Positions 1 through 11,400 of a stretch of 64,000 bases of DNA are shown here, piece after piece. The translations under genes were made by a program, and so were the position numbers. The notes beneath the pieces were generated by a model, which was not told the origin of the DNA, made no database searches, and was given only the letters and a program-made list of their open reading frames with translations. Every line of letters starts with the position of its first letter. Within the stretch, counting starts at the first letter, position 1. Source of the stretch: Diogma glabrata (taxonomy: Eukaryota; Arthropoda; Insecta; Diptera; Cylindrotomidae); assembly GCA_963693315.1 (NCBI GenBank), contig OY856186.1, positions 376,174,331 through 376,238,330 of the forward strand, read 5' to 3'.

Positions 1-420
1 CCTATGCAAAATTCTTACTATCCTAGTCAGATGTTGCCAAATATTCGAACTCAATGGACAAACCAATATAGACCACAATGGCAAAGACCAGAGCCTATGG
101 ACGTAGATCGAAGTATGCTATCTAGACAGATTAACTACATGAATCGGCCTGCACAACCGAATAATATTGCTACCCAAAAGAGACAATTTTTAAGCTCAAC
201 TCAGCAGTCACACCCTCCAAACAAGTTTCAAAGAGTTCATCACACAGAACAAAGTGCAAATGTTATACCACCAATAGAAACTGAAAACATCGAAACTAGC
301 GTGGATGATTTTAATTCTGACGACTCGAACGAGCAAACATACGACGAATACATCGAATCTTACGATAATTCTACATTTGACCAATCCGAACAATTAGAAG
401 ACATATATTTTTTAGACTAA
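1..420 (+). CDS. gag: Gag polyprotein, C-terminal part (errantivirus-like)
   Basis: The frame is open from base 1 and ends in TAA at 418-420, giving about 139 codons of the C-terminal end. Gag is the structural protein that forms the cytoplasmic particle and packages the RNA. The visible part is Gln/Asn/Pro-rich with a short conserved-looking stretch (RPEPMDVD, near residue 30) and an acidic tail rich in Asp/Glu/Ser. No CCHC zinc knuckle is seen here. The start codon lies outside the window. The last codons sit on a -1 frameshift site that leads into pol. Assignment rests on position before protease-RT and on composition, so the family is well supported but details of Gag are not. Confidence 0.8.
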   Translation, partial: PMQNSYYPSQMLPNIRTQWTNQYRPQWQRPEPMDVDRSMLSRQINYMNRPAQPNNIATQKRQFLSSTQQSHPPNKFQRVHHTEQSANVIPPIETENIETSVDDFNSDDSNEQTYDEYIESYDNSTFDQSEQLEDIYFLD

Positions 421-468
421 GCCACTCTTCGCTCCCTTACTACGAACTTAAAATTGGGAACGGAGAGT
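408..468 (+). promoter_or_regulatory. programmed -1 ribosomal frameshift signal (gag to pol)
   Basis: Heptamer T TTT TTA occupies 408-414 in the correct phase of gag (codons TAT TTT TTA), the same U UUU UUA type used by lentiviruses. After a 9-nt spacer (415-423), bases 424-436 pair with 456-468 in a 13-position stem: 12 pairs including one U-G, one C-A mismatch and a 19-nt loop. The gag stop follows the heptamer by one codon, and the pol frame is exactly -1. All three parts of a canonical signal are therefore present. This is direct reading; activity is inferred. Confidence 0.8.
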
Positions 469-3400
469 ACTTAAAATTCTTAATAGACACGGGATCAAAC
501 AAAAACTATATTCAATCGAAACATGTTCGAACTCCAATTCCCAATGACAAACCATTCTGTGCTAATTCCATTGCAGGAAGTGTTAATATAACACACCATT
601 CCAACATAAATATTTTCGGAGACAATACAGTAAAATTGAAATTTTATATTTTACCCTGTCTTAAATCTTTTAACGGAATAATTGGCAATGACACCCTTAG
701 AAAACTGCAAGCAGTTATTCACACGGACAAAGGACATATGATAATTTATCCAGATACAATCATTCCCCTAAAACAACACCAAACGGACGACGTAAATAAC
801 ATTGATCTCAGAATCTCACATCTTAGCACGGTGCAAAAACAGAAATTATATTCAATCGTAAAAAGTTGTCCCAAATTGTTCGCTGACCCCGACAAAAAAC
901 TGACCTACACCACAAGAATTAAAGGAGAAATTCGTACGACTTCCGATACTCCAGTTTATTCTAAAGCTTACCCATACCCAATGGCCTTAAGAGAGGAAGT
1001 CGAAAAACAAGTTAACGAACTGCTTAAAGATGGAATCATTCGACCTTCTAGATCGCCATACAATTCTCCAGTCTGGATCGTGCCTCGAAAGGAAGACGCA
1101 TCTGGTCTGAAAAAGTATCGAATGGTGATAGACTACAGAAAACTGAACTCTATAACCATCGCCGATTAATACCCAATACCAGAAATAAATGAAGTTCTTT
1201 CAAATCTTGGTAAAAATATGTATTTCACCACAATAGATCTCAAAAGTGGGTTCCATCAAATACCTCTTAAAACATCAGACATAGAAAAAACCGCATTTTC
1301 TATAAATAATGGGAAATTTGAATTTACACGATTACCTTTCGGTCTAAAAAATGCTCCATCGATATTCCAAAGAACACTCGATGACATTCTTAGGGAACAT
1401 ATAGCTAAAAGATGTTACGTCTACATTGACGATATAATAATATTCGGAAAAAATGAAGACGAACATTTTCAAAACCTAGTACAAGTTTTTAAAACTCTTG
1501 AGGAAGCCAATATGAAAATCCAACTCGACAAGTGCAATTTTCTTCAACAAGAAGTTGAATTTTTAGGGTTTATTGTCGGAATAGATGGAATAAAACCAAA
1601 CATAAAGAAAATTAATGCAATAATCGATCTCCCTGCACCGAAGAACCTCAAAGATCTAAGATCCTTCTTAGGCATGTCAGGATATTACCGCCGTTTTATA
1701 CAAGACTATGCCAAACTAGCGAAACCCCTGACATCCCTTTTACGAGGGGAGGATGGTCGAATCTCCAAAAATGCATCCAAAAACAAAGTAATTCATCTAA
1801 ACGAACAAGCACTCGAAGCTTTCAAGAGATTGAAAACTACTCTTGTTTCGGAAGAGGTAATGTTATCTCACCCAAACTTCACAAGAGAATTCGAGTTAAC
1901 AACAGACGCATCTAAATATGCTTTAGGAGCTGTGCTCACACAAGCCAATAGACCCATCACTTACATTTCAAGAACTCTAAGCAAGACAGAAGAAAATTAT
2001 GCGACAAACGAGAAAGAAATGCTAGCTATAATATGGTCACTTAATTCCCTCAGGAATTATTTGTATGGCTCTCGTAAAGTAAAAATATTTACAGACCACC
2101 AGCCATTAACCTATGCTCTTAGTAATAAGAACACAAATAGCAAAATGAAACGATGGAAAGCTATTCTCGAGGAATACAACTATGAATTAGTATATAAACC
2201 TGGCAAGTCAAACGTCGTAGCAGATTCCCTTTCCCGATTACCAAGTCCTGAAGAAGTTAATGCTCTAACATCAACCCAACACAGTTCCGACAGTTCTTCA
2301 CATAATCTAGTACCAACAGTTGATGCTCCAATTAATGTTTTCCGTAATCAACTTATATTGAAAACGGACGATATTGAAACCAGCTATCAAACAAAATCCC
2401 TTTTTTCTAACTATATTAGACACATTTTCGTACAACCAAACTATTCCAAGACGGACCTCATAACAATTTTCAAAAGATACTTAAACCCCAACGTTGTAAA
2501 TGGTCTCCTTACGTCAGAATTTATTATAGGCGAGGTTCAACAAATATATCCGCTTCACTTTAAGAACTATAAAATTCGTTTTACGCAAAATATGGTAGAA
2601 GACATAGAAAATGAGACACAACAGGATGAAATAATCAGCAGAGAGCATAGACGAGCTCATAGAAATGCATGCGAAAATCGAATGCAAATACTGCGTAAGT
2701 ACTACTTTACCAAAATGGCATCAAAAATTTCTGCCAAAGTTAAAGACTGTACTATATGCAAAGAAAATAAATACGAACGGCACCCCAACCATCAAGGAAT
2801 TCTCGCCACTCCTATACCTAATCACCCCGGACATACAATTCACATTGAAATTTTCTCCACGGCAAAACATTTCGTCCTAACAGCAATTGATAAATTTACA
2901 AAATTCGCTCAAGCAAAATTAATAAAATCTCGTGCTATCGAGCACATAAAAAACCCACTCCAAGACATATTGCTGTATTTTTGTGTACCTGTAGCTGTTA
3001 TCGTAATAGATAACGAAAAATCTCTTAACTCAGCATCTATCACTGCCATGATGCAAGATGACTTTCACATTAAAGTATTTACAACTCCTCCTTTTAAAAG
3101 TGAAGTCAATGGACAAGTCGAACGGTTTCACTCAACTTTATCAGAAATCATGAGATGTTTAAAAGCAGAAGGTCCACCTCGTACATTTAAACAACTCCTC
3201 GAACGAGCGGTCAATGAGTACAACCACACGGTTCATTCGACAACTAACAAAAAACCAGTAGAGCTTTTTTTCGGACGAATTCCAAATATTAGCCCTGAAC
3301 AATTCGAACAAATACGGTTGACCAATATTGAAAAATTAAAATCAAAACAACAAAAAGATATTAATTATCATAACAAGAAACGAAAACCCATCAAACAATA

Positions 3401-3554
3401 TTCACCTGGAGATATAATCTATGTCAAACATAATAGAAGATTAGGAACGAAACTAACTGTTCGGTTCGTTCGAGAGGTAATAAGTGAAAATAAAAATTCA
3501 ACCGTTATCACCGAATCTGGGAGAACAGTACACAAATCCAACATCCGTAACTAA
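414..3554 (+). pseudogene. pol: Pol: protease-RT-RNase H-integrase, one nonsense codon
   Basis: In the -1 frame relative to gag. In order: aspartic protease (LIDTGSN, 480-500); reverse transcriptase from about 930 with the catalytic YIDD at 1422-1433; RNase H with an early Asp (TTDASKYALG, Asp at 1905-1907) and TDHQP (Asp at 2094-2096); integrase with an HHCC zinc region (about 2640-2770, ending CTICKENKY), a core with Asp at 3009-3011 and Glu at 3120-3122, and a C-terminal GDIIYVK module near 3410. A lone TAA at 1167-1169 interrupts the RT between ITIAD and YPIPEINE; the same frame continues on both sides, so one substitution is the simplest cause. The position expected to hold the first catalytic Asp of the integrase triad reads Glu (GAA, 2847-2849). 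Otherwise the frame is open to TAA at 3552-3554. The role would be reverse transcription and integration of the element. Confidence 0.92.
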
Positions 3555-3580
3555 TACCAACCGTTTAATTTTTATTACAG
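3551..3580 (+). promoter_or_regulatory. candidate splice acceptor for subgenomic env mRNA
   Basis: CTAAT at 3551-3555 fits a branch point. A T-rich stretch leads to TTATTACAG, with AG at 3579-3580, about 25 nt downstream of the branch adenine. It lies just after the pol stop and before env, where errantiviruses place the acceptor for the spliced env RNA. The matching donor would lie left of the window. Confidence 0.55.
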
Positions 3581-3616
3581 ACATCTACTTAACCATATTA
3601 AACAAATTCCCTATTC

Positions 3617-5086
3617 GTGTCGATTAATATGGGTCATGCTAAAATACAAACTGGCTGTTTTAAGATAATCCATGTCATTGACCTAGACGAATACGAAAAT
3701 GTTACACTCGAAATTTTATCGCTCATGAGTACCAATGAGTCTAGACAACATCATCTTGCTCCCTATATACTTTTTGAATTGGATCAAGTTCAAAACTTAA
3801 TATTAAATTTAAAACCACATCAAAGAAAGAGGTCACTTAATTTCATAGGAAGCGCATGGAAATGGATCGCAGGTAATCCAGACCATGACGATTTTATAAC
3901 TATTAAAGAAAAAATTAATAATGTTTTATATAATAATAATAAACAAGTTGTAATAAATAATTTAATAACTGAACGATTAAACAATTTGACTAAGATAAAC
4001 AATGAAATTAAAAACGCACTAGCTATTAATGAACATCTTAATGATAAGATCATACAAGACGTGGAATACAAGATGAAGATACTCAAAGAAGATTTAAATA
4101 ACATAAATTACGCGATTCACTGGGCAAAATCGGGGATTGTAAATTCACTTATACTGTCCAAAGAAGAAATAAAGTTAGCAATTGATACATTTAAAAAGGA
4201 ACATTTTCCTTTCTCTACAATCGAGGAAGCTTTAAATTTTGCCGAAATTAAAATTATTACAGATTCTAATTCGATTCTTTATATCAAATGTTCCTATAAC
4301 AGATCATAAAATTTACGACAAAATCGTTTTGAAACCAGTAAAAAGAAATAAAATTGCCACAGAGTTAGTATACGAAACAATTTTAAGAAATAATAACGAA
4401 TTTTTGCTTTAAAAGAAAATTGTGGCACGCTTAATCTCATGTCTATATGTAAATCTAAAAATGTAATCAATTTATCAAACACATCTTGTATTCCAAATCT
4501 TCTCAAAAGCATGTTAGCGGAATGCAATAATGTAAACAACTAACACATTCCTCAAATCGAAGAAATAACTCCAGGTATAATTCCCCTTAACAATTTTAAT
4601 AGCACTATCCTAATTCAATCTATACCTCAACATTTGGACGGCACATTTTTAATTAAATTCAATAATATTTCAATAAACATTGCCGGTCAGTCATTCACTT
4701 CACGTGAAGAAACCCAATTTCATGTTTTACCCGCAATTTTACATCCACTTTCGAAAGAGAGGGAGCTAAAACGAATACTATCGTTAGAAATGATGGAGGA
4801 AATTCATATCAATAACACGAACGCGATAAGCCTTCTACATTCAGAATCCTCTAGGCTTCATTACCTATGTTATGCCTTTGTTGCTGCAGCCTCCTTCATA
4901 ATTTCATACAAACTTTGTATTAAAGCTATCAAAACCTTCAAAATTAGTAAGCAAACTTCAAGTCCAAAACACACTTCACCTGATGCAGTATATTTTCCAA
5001 ATTCAAAACCAAAACAAAGCTCGATAATTCTAAGACCCACTTCCAGCGCTCCAGAACTGAATTTCAATAACATTCCATATTTCTAA
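3617..5086 (+). pseudogene. env: Env glycoprotein, broken (errantivirus type)
   Basis: Envelope fusion protein of the insect errantivirus type, membrane-anchored. About 490 codons of homology remain, close to family length. The first ATG in frame is at 3629; 3617 itself is GTG and no clear signal peptide precedes it. The basic cleavage site QRKR (3821-3832) is followed by SLNFIGSAWKWIAG, then an acidic motif NPDHDDF. A long helical, Asn-rich segment follows. The C-terminus has a hydrophobic membrane segment (YLCYAFVAAASFIISY, about 4862-4910) and a cytoplasmic tail ending at TAA 5084-5086. The reading frame moves +1 near 4270-4285, moves back near 4400-4412, and meets a TAA at 4541-4543 in the original frame. 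The protein therefore cannot be made from this copy. Confidence 0.88.
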
Positions 5087-5112
5087 GTGATTGAGGACAA
5101 TCACATTTAAGT

Positions 5113-5119
5113 GCGGAGG
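5113..5119 (+). other. polypurine tract, second-strand primer site
   Basis: The purine run GCGGAGG immediately precedes AGTTAATTAAC, matching the PPT/LTR junction layout of gypsy-type elements (LTR starting AGT). The tract is short and carries one pyrimidine. Confidence 0.55.
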
Positions 5120-5900
5120 AGTTAATTAACCTTCATATTACATTCCTATAAATGTTTTGTCTTCTAATATCCTATTACAAATTGCATTCCGTAAAGATTT
5201 TCTCACAGAAACAAACAAACTCATTAATTGACAAGTTTAGTTTCTGTGAAATAGAATATAATATTTCAATAAAATTATTATAAATATTGTCTATTATGCA
5301 AAAACATTGTAAAACATTTTTAGCATTAAGTTTAGAAATTTCAAATTGTAATTTACTATCTTTTTGAGTTTAATAAAGTAAAGAGGTCTTCCTCTCAAAA
5401 AATTATTTTTTAAAATAAATAAGGGTATAATAATTCCTTAAACTTAAATTTCCTTCATTCATTAGGGTATAATAAATAATTATAATAAGTAATAATAATA
5501 ATAATAGTAATTATAATAGTAATAGTAATTATAATATAATAATAATTATAATAATTATAATATAATATAGTAATTATAATTATAATATAGTATATATAGT
5601 ATAATAATTGTAATTGTAATATAGTATATATAGTATAATAATAGTATAATAATAATTATAGTAATTATAATATAATAATAATAGTAATAATAAGTAATTA
5701 TAATAAGTAATTATAATAAATAATTATAATAGGTATAATAAATAATAATAATTCCTTAAACTTAAATTTCCTTCATTCATTAAATTTAATTTTCAACTTC
5801 AACTTCAACTTTTCAAATTTCAACTTTAATTCAAGTCTTAGCTAAGTAAAAACTTCATTTAGCACTCACTTTAAGTCTTGTTCTTACTGTGAGTATAATT
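5120..5900 (+). repeat. 3' LTR of the errantivirus-like element
   Basis: Begins AGTTAATTAAC after the purine tract. It contains an AATAAAG polyadenylation-like signal near 5370 and a T/C-rich stretch. The right edge is not certain; ...GTATAATT near 5900 is my best guess because gypsy-type LTRs often end in AATT. The LTR is unusually long because a 0.3-kb AT-rich block has expanded inside it. No 5' LTR is available for comparison. Confidence 0.5.
5431..5782 (+). repeat. 34-bp direct repeats flanking an AT-rich expansion
   Basis: An identical 34-bp sequence starting TAATTCCTTAAACTTAAA occurs at 5431-5464 and 5749-5782. Between them lies about 284 bp made almost only of ATAAT, TAATTA and AGTAAT-type short repeats. 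This suggests slippage growth followed by, or accompanied by, a segmental duplication inside the LTR. Confidence 0.8.
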
Positions 5901-7691
<1,791 letters not shown>

Positions 7692-8035
7692 ATTTTGGAG
7701 CGATTAATATAATTTTTGGTTAATTTATATATTTTTTGTTGTTTCATTTTTTATTGTTAAATTATCTTATTTTAATATGCAACCATAAGTTATTTTTTGG
7801 TTAAAAAAATTTAATAAAAAAAGTGATTTCTTAAGTCAGAACCCCGTATGTTTGTGTAATAGTCCAATTCTCTACAATAGTAAACCTGTTGCCTGAGCAT
7901 TATAAATATCATCGAGGAAAATTTTTATGCAAATTTGGGTTTTCAACGCGATAAGAAACCATCTAGAACTTGGAAGGTAATATTCTCGAGTTTTTTATAG
8001 CCTCTTATTTTCTGATTCATCTGTCTTGCGTCAGA

Positions 8036-8980
8036 ATGGTTGCTGATGGAATTTGTTGTGACATTTGTGTAAGGTGGTCTCATTTCCAAAGTGCCGGTTA
8101 GTCGACTGGTGTTGTCAAGGAGTATAAAGGAAATAAGTCTAAAGAATGGTTCTGTGGGGGCTGTCTGGGTATTAGTGGTGATCTTATTGTGCTGATGAGA
8201 GTAAAAACTTCAAGTCAAAAATTACTTCGTTATTAATTTGAAGATGCTCATAACAGTTTTGCCCAGGAGATCATTGACCTAAAAACTCAATATGCAAGTT
8301 TGTTATCTGACGTTCAAAAACTAGCTGACAGTATCAAAACGTTAATAGCTGGATTGATCTCATATCAAATCTTCTGTTGCAGAATGCTCAGCTGCAATTT
8401 TCTCTCTCATAACTGATTTTTTTACCTCAAGCGTACGACCGTTAACCAACATAGTACAATGTTTGCTGATTCTCTCTTGTTTCTCGATTATCATCAGCTG
8501 AGGCATACAATTAAAACTGTTGAGATTACAAAGGAGGAATGATATTATCATTTCAGGCTTTCTTAACTCTAATCTTGATCTATTTGATACGGTTCTCAAA
8601 ATCACCCTTTTATGCCAACCAATTTTCGACAAGCACAGATTGTTAGCTGTAGTTTGCTCAAGCTTAATAAAAGTAAGTCATCTGAGGTTGTTCCTGTATC
8701 CCATACATATGTACATAATGATATTATGGCTTAATACTTCAGGAGAAGAAAGAGAATGTTGGTTTCTGATACGATTCCTGGTATTAACATTCAGTCCACT
8801 ATATACTTCAATGATAACTCGTCACCTAGGCTAGCTGCTCTGGCTAAAATATGTACGTGTCAGTTTTCGTATGGGGATGGCATCGGTTATTATTGTCCCT
8901 AGAAATGGTGAGCTAATTAAAATTGTTGATCTGCAGTTCTTCCAGTCCCAATAGTCTTTTCCTGAGTGATGATCTTCAGG
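8036..8980 (+). pseudogene. LINE ORF1 remnant: PHD finger, coiled coil, RRM-like region
   Basis: From the ATG at 8036 a PHD-type zinc finger can be read: GICCDICVRWSHFQSAG, a stop, then KSKEWFCGGC. One cysteine of the FQ-C position is now Ser and an in-frame TAG breaks it. A helical segment follows (about 8240-8370, SFAQEIIDLKTQYASLLSDV). Then comes the RRNDIIISGF motif near 8533 that opens the RNA-binding domain of LINE ORF1 proteins, and a final basic section (SPRLAALAKICTC, near 8820-8860). ORF1 proteins bind element RNA and act as chaperones. Several frameshifts separate the parts. Family placement within CR1/Jockey-like LINEs is inference. Confidence 0.65.
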
Positions 8981-9299
8981 TATTGTATTTTTTTCTGCTG
9001 CTGTTGTCTAACTGTTTAATAATGGTGTTTTTTTGTCTTGTATTCTAGTTGCTAATTTTATATGCTTTTTAAAACTATTTTCATTGGTTTTCTGCACTGT
9101 TCGTTTGCATGAACTTATGTTAAATCCTTAAGGATTGTAATTCCTGTTAAACCAATCCATTCTAATCTCTTACAACCTTCTTTCCTCTACCACTCTTGAT
9201 TTCCTAGGCTTTCTTCTACTTGTTACCATTTTTAGGCCAGGTAGTTTAATCCAGGTAGATCAGTCAACAGGGAGTCAACAATCAGTCAACCCATAGTAC

Positions 9300-11260
9300 T
9301 GTTACTAGCACTCGAACTCATCTTAAGGATGAGCTCAATATTGGCCATTTAAACGCGCAAACTTTGAATTTGATGCTCAACTCTGCCCCAGACCTGGCAG
9401 AACAGGTGGTGGGTTGGCTCTGTATGTCAGTCTTAAGTTTCAATAATAAATAGTCCATTCTCATTATACCACGGACGCTGACATTTTCCTAGTACTGGTT
9501 ATTGTATGTGGTTTATTTATGCTCATTGTTGTCACAAATCTGTCTTTAGTTGGTATGATTGTTATTGGGGAAATTATTGTGGAATTCTGTACTAGATCCC
9601 CAGTTGATACTATGGCTGGTGACTTTATTACCAACCATCTTTCCCCTAAATCGCTGGTAACCTGCGATTGTTTTTTTGAGAGGCTTGGCATGGCTTTAAT
9701 TACTAATAACTGTTGAACTCACTATGGTCGTGTCCCTGGGATTCCAAGTTCTTCTAACATATGTATCATCAGGTTTATCCATTGACTTCTTTATGGTCAG
9801 TGACAGGTCGCTTGTTAAAGAAAGCAACCACTTTTGCGTGTCACATATATCGATTTTAAGCTGGATTACTACAATAAAATTGTTCTGTCGCTCTTTGACA
9901 AATTTAATCCCTTTGTTACTTTGTGTGGATGGAAGGCAGCTTCTACTTCTCTCACTTCTGCGGAACTTTGCGTATGCTGCTTATCTAAATGATGAATTGC
10001 TATACAACTGAGATTTTATGGTATAGTTCAATGGTACGTATAGGGTGAAGCTTGATTTGGGAGCTAGATGGTTTAGTTCAGCTGATTCAACAAATGATTT
10101 ATGGAAGAAGATCAGGAACATTGGCTTGCTTAAGTCTAAAGATGACACAGTTTCATTTAGTGTGGCTGAACTGAATCAAATTAAAAGGTTCTATGTTAAA
10201 CCAAATCAATTTCTCTCTTGCCAGGTCTGATATTGGTCTATTTGAGACTGAGTGCTTCTTTTTGTTTCAACCGGTTTCACATGGGGAACTGGAGTCTGCC
10301 TTTTACATGATTGGTTCTAATGCTACTGGTCTTGATAACAGCAAGTTTAAATTTTAAAATTAATATTCTTTTTTCTAATCCCGCATGTCTGTCACGTTAT
10401 TAATTATTCTAGTATGGTGGGTCATTTTCCCACAGTATAGAAGCTGGCTGAAATTCTACCCATTCTTAAAAAAAATAGTACTGAATCTCGTTCAATCAGC
10501 GTATTGCCAGTTATGTCAATGTATATGAGCAGCTTATTTATATTCAAATATCGGTCCATATAGCAGTCTGGCTTTAGAAGGCAACATAGTACATCGTCGA
10601 CAATGTTGGATGTCACTGATCAGATCAGACTACACATTAACAAGAAAACTGTATCTATTTTTCTGGTTCTTGACTTTAGTAAAGCCTTTGACTCTGCTGA
10701 CTCTGTGGATCATTTTCTTCTGGTGGCTAGGCTCAAGGATCGGTTCTTCTTTTTGTCCAGTGCTCGTAATCTTCTATATTCATATTTTACAGGGCGCTAT
10801 CAATCTGTTTGTCTACTCAATAGTGACCTCAAGTTTATTCTGGTATGGTTCTAGCTGCCATCAAACCGTGCTAAATCCCAACCATTGTTTTATAACTTTT
10901 GCTCTGAAGCAGCTACTAGCAGCACATCTATACAGGTATGAAGTGATGTAATTTCATTCTCATAGCATGCCGAAAATCTGGGTTATCTCACGCATGTTAA
11001 CTCACTGTAGGAATAACCTAGTATTGTCAAGAATATTGCCCGTTATTGACTATGGTCTTGGAATTGTTTCGTACTAAGTTTGATTATAGTTTAAAACCTA
11101 GAGATCATGCATCCCATTTCGTCCATGATCTTCTTGGGACTTCTTTCTCAGATCATGCTAAGACACGGCTTCTCTGTCATATTTTTCGTTTGTCAAGTTT
11201 CAGTCTCCTACGTATCTTCTCAGATGGTTTGTGATGGGACAATCTAGGCCTCAGCATATT
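9300..11260 (+). pseudogene. LINE ORF2 remnant: endonuclease and reverse transcriptase
   Basis: Endonuclease traces: DELNIGHLNAQTL near 9328, GRTGGGLALYVS near 9400, and IDFFMVSDRSLVKESNHF near 9780. RT traces: SNATGLDNS near 10313, AEILPILKKN near 10448, SGFRRQHST near 10570, the catalytic-block LDFSKAFDSADSVDH near 10665-10715, and YFTGRYQSVCL near 10785. The C-terminal region is recognisable at 11046-11245 (DLLGTSFSDHAKTRLL). The FADD/YADD active-site block is not found, so that part seems deleted or mutated. ORF2 would nick target DNA and prime reverse transcription; this copy is dead. The fragments are in all three plus frames. Confidence 0.75.
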
Positions 11261-11400
11261 TCATAGTACTACAGGTAAACTGTGATGTTTGGACTAAATC
11301 TTACTCTATGAGAGCTATTTAGCTTTTTAGTAGTCTTTCACTGTCAGCTCACTAACTCTTCTGTCAGAATAACTTCTCAGAGGATATGATGGTGTTCCAA

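Larger units (their letters stand above)
1..5900 (+). mobile_element. errantivirus-like Ty3/gypsy element, 5' part outside window
   Basis: The order gag end, -1 overlap, protease-RT-RNase H-integrase, env, polypurine tract, 3' LTR is that of insect endogenous retroviruses of the gypsy/17.6 group. The 5' LTR, leader and most of gag lie left of the window, so LTR-to-LTR dating cannot be done here. Reading frames are long and clean over most of their length, so the copy looks fairly recent. It is nevertheless not intact: pol has one nonsense codon, and env has two frame disruptions and one nonsense codon. The right end of the LTR is uncertain because AT-rich expansion blurs it. Confidence 0.9.
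7860..11400 (+). mobile_element. decayed LINE (CR1/Jockey-like, PHD-finger ORF1)
   Basis: Homology to both LINE ORFs can be followed in the plus direction from about 8036 to 11260 with many frame changes and stops. The 5' end and poly-A or repeat tail are not resolved, so outer limits are approximate. Confidence 0.75.

Noticed and set aside
208..393. Minus-strand frame inside gag
   Set aside because: Shadow of the Gag coding sequence.
3820..4104. 94-codon minus-strand frame inside env
   Set aside because: Shadow of Env coding sequence.
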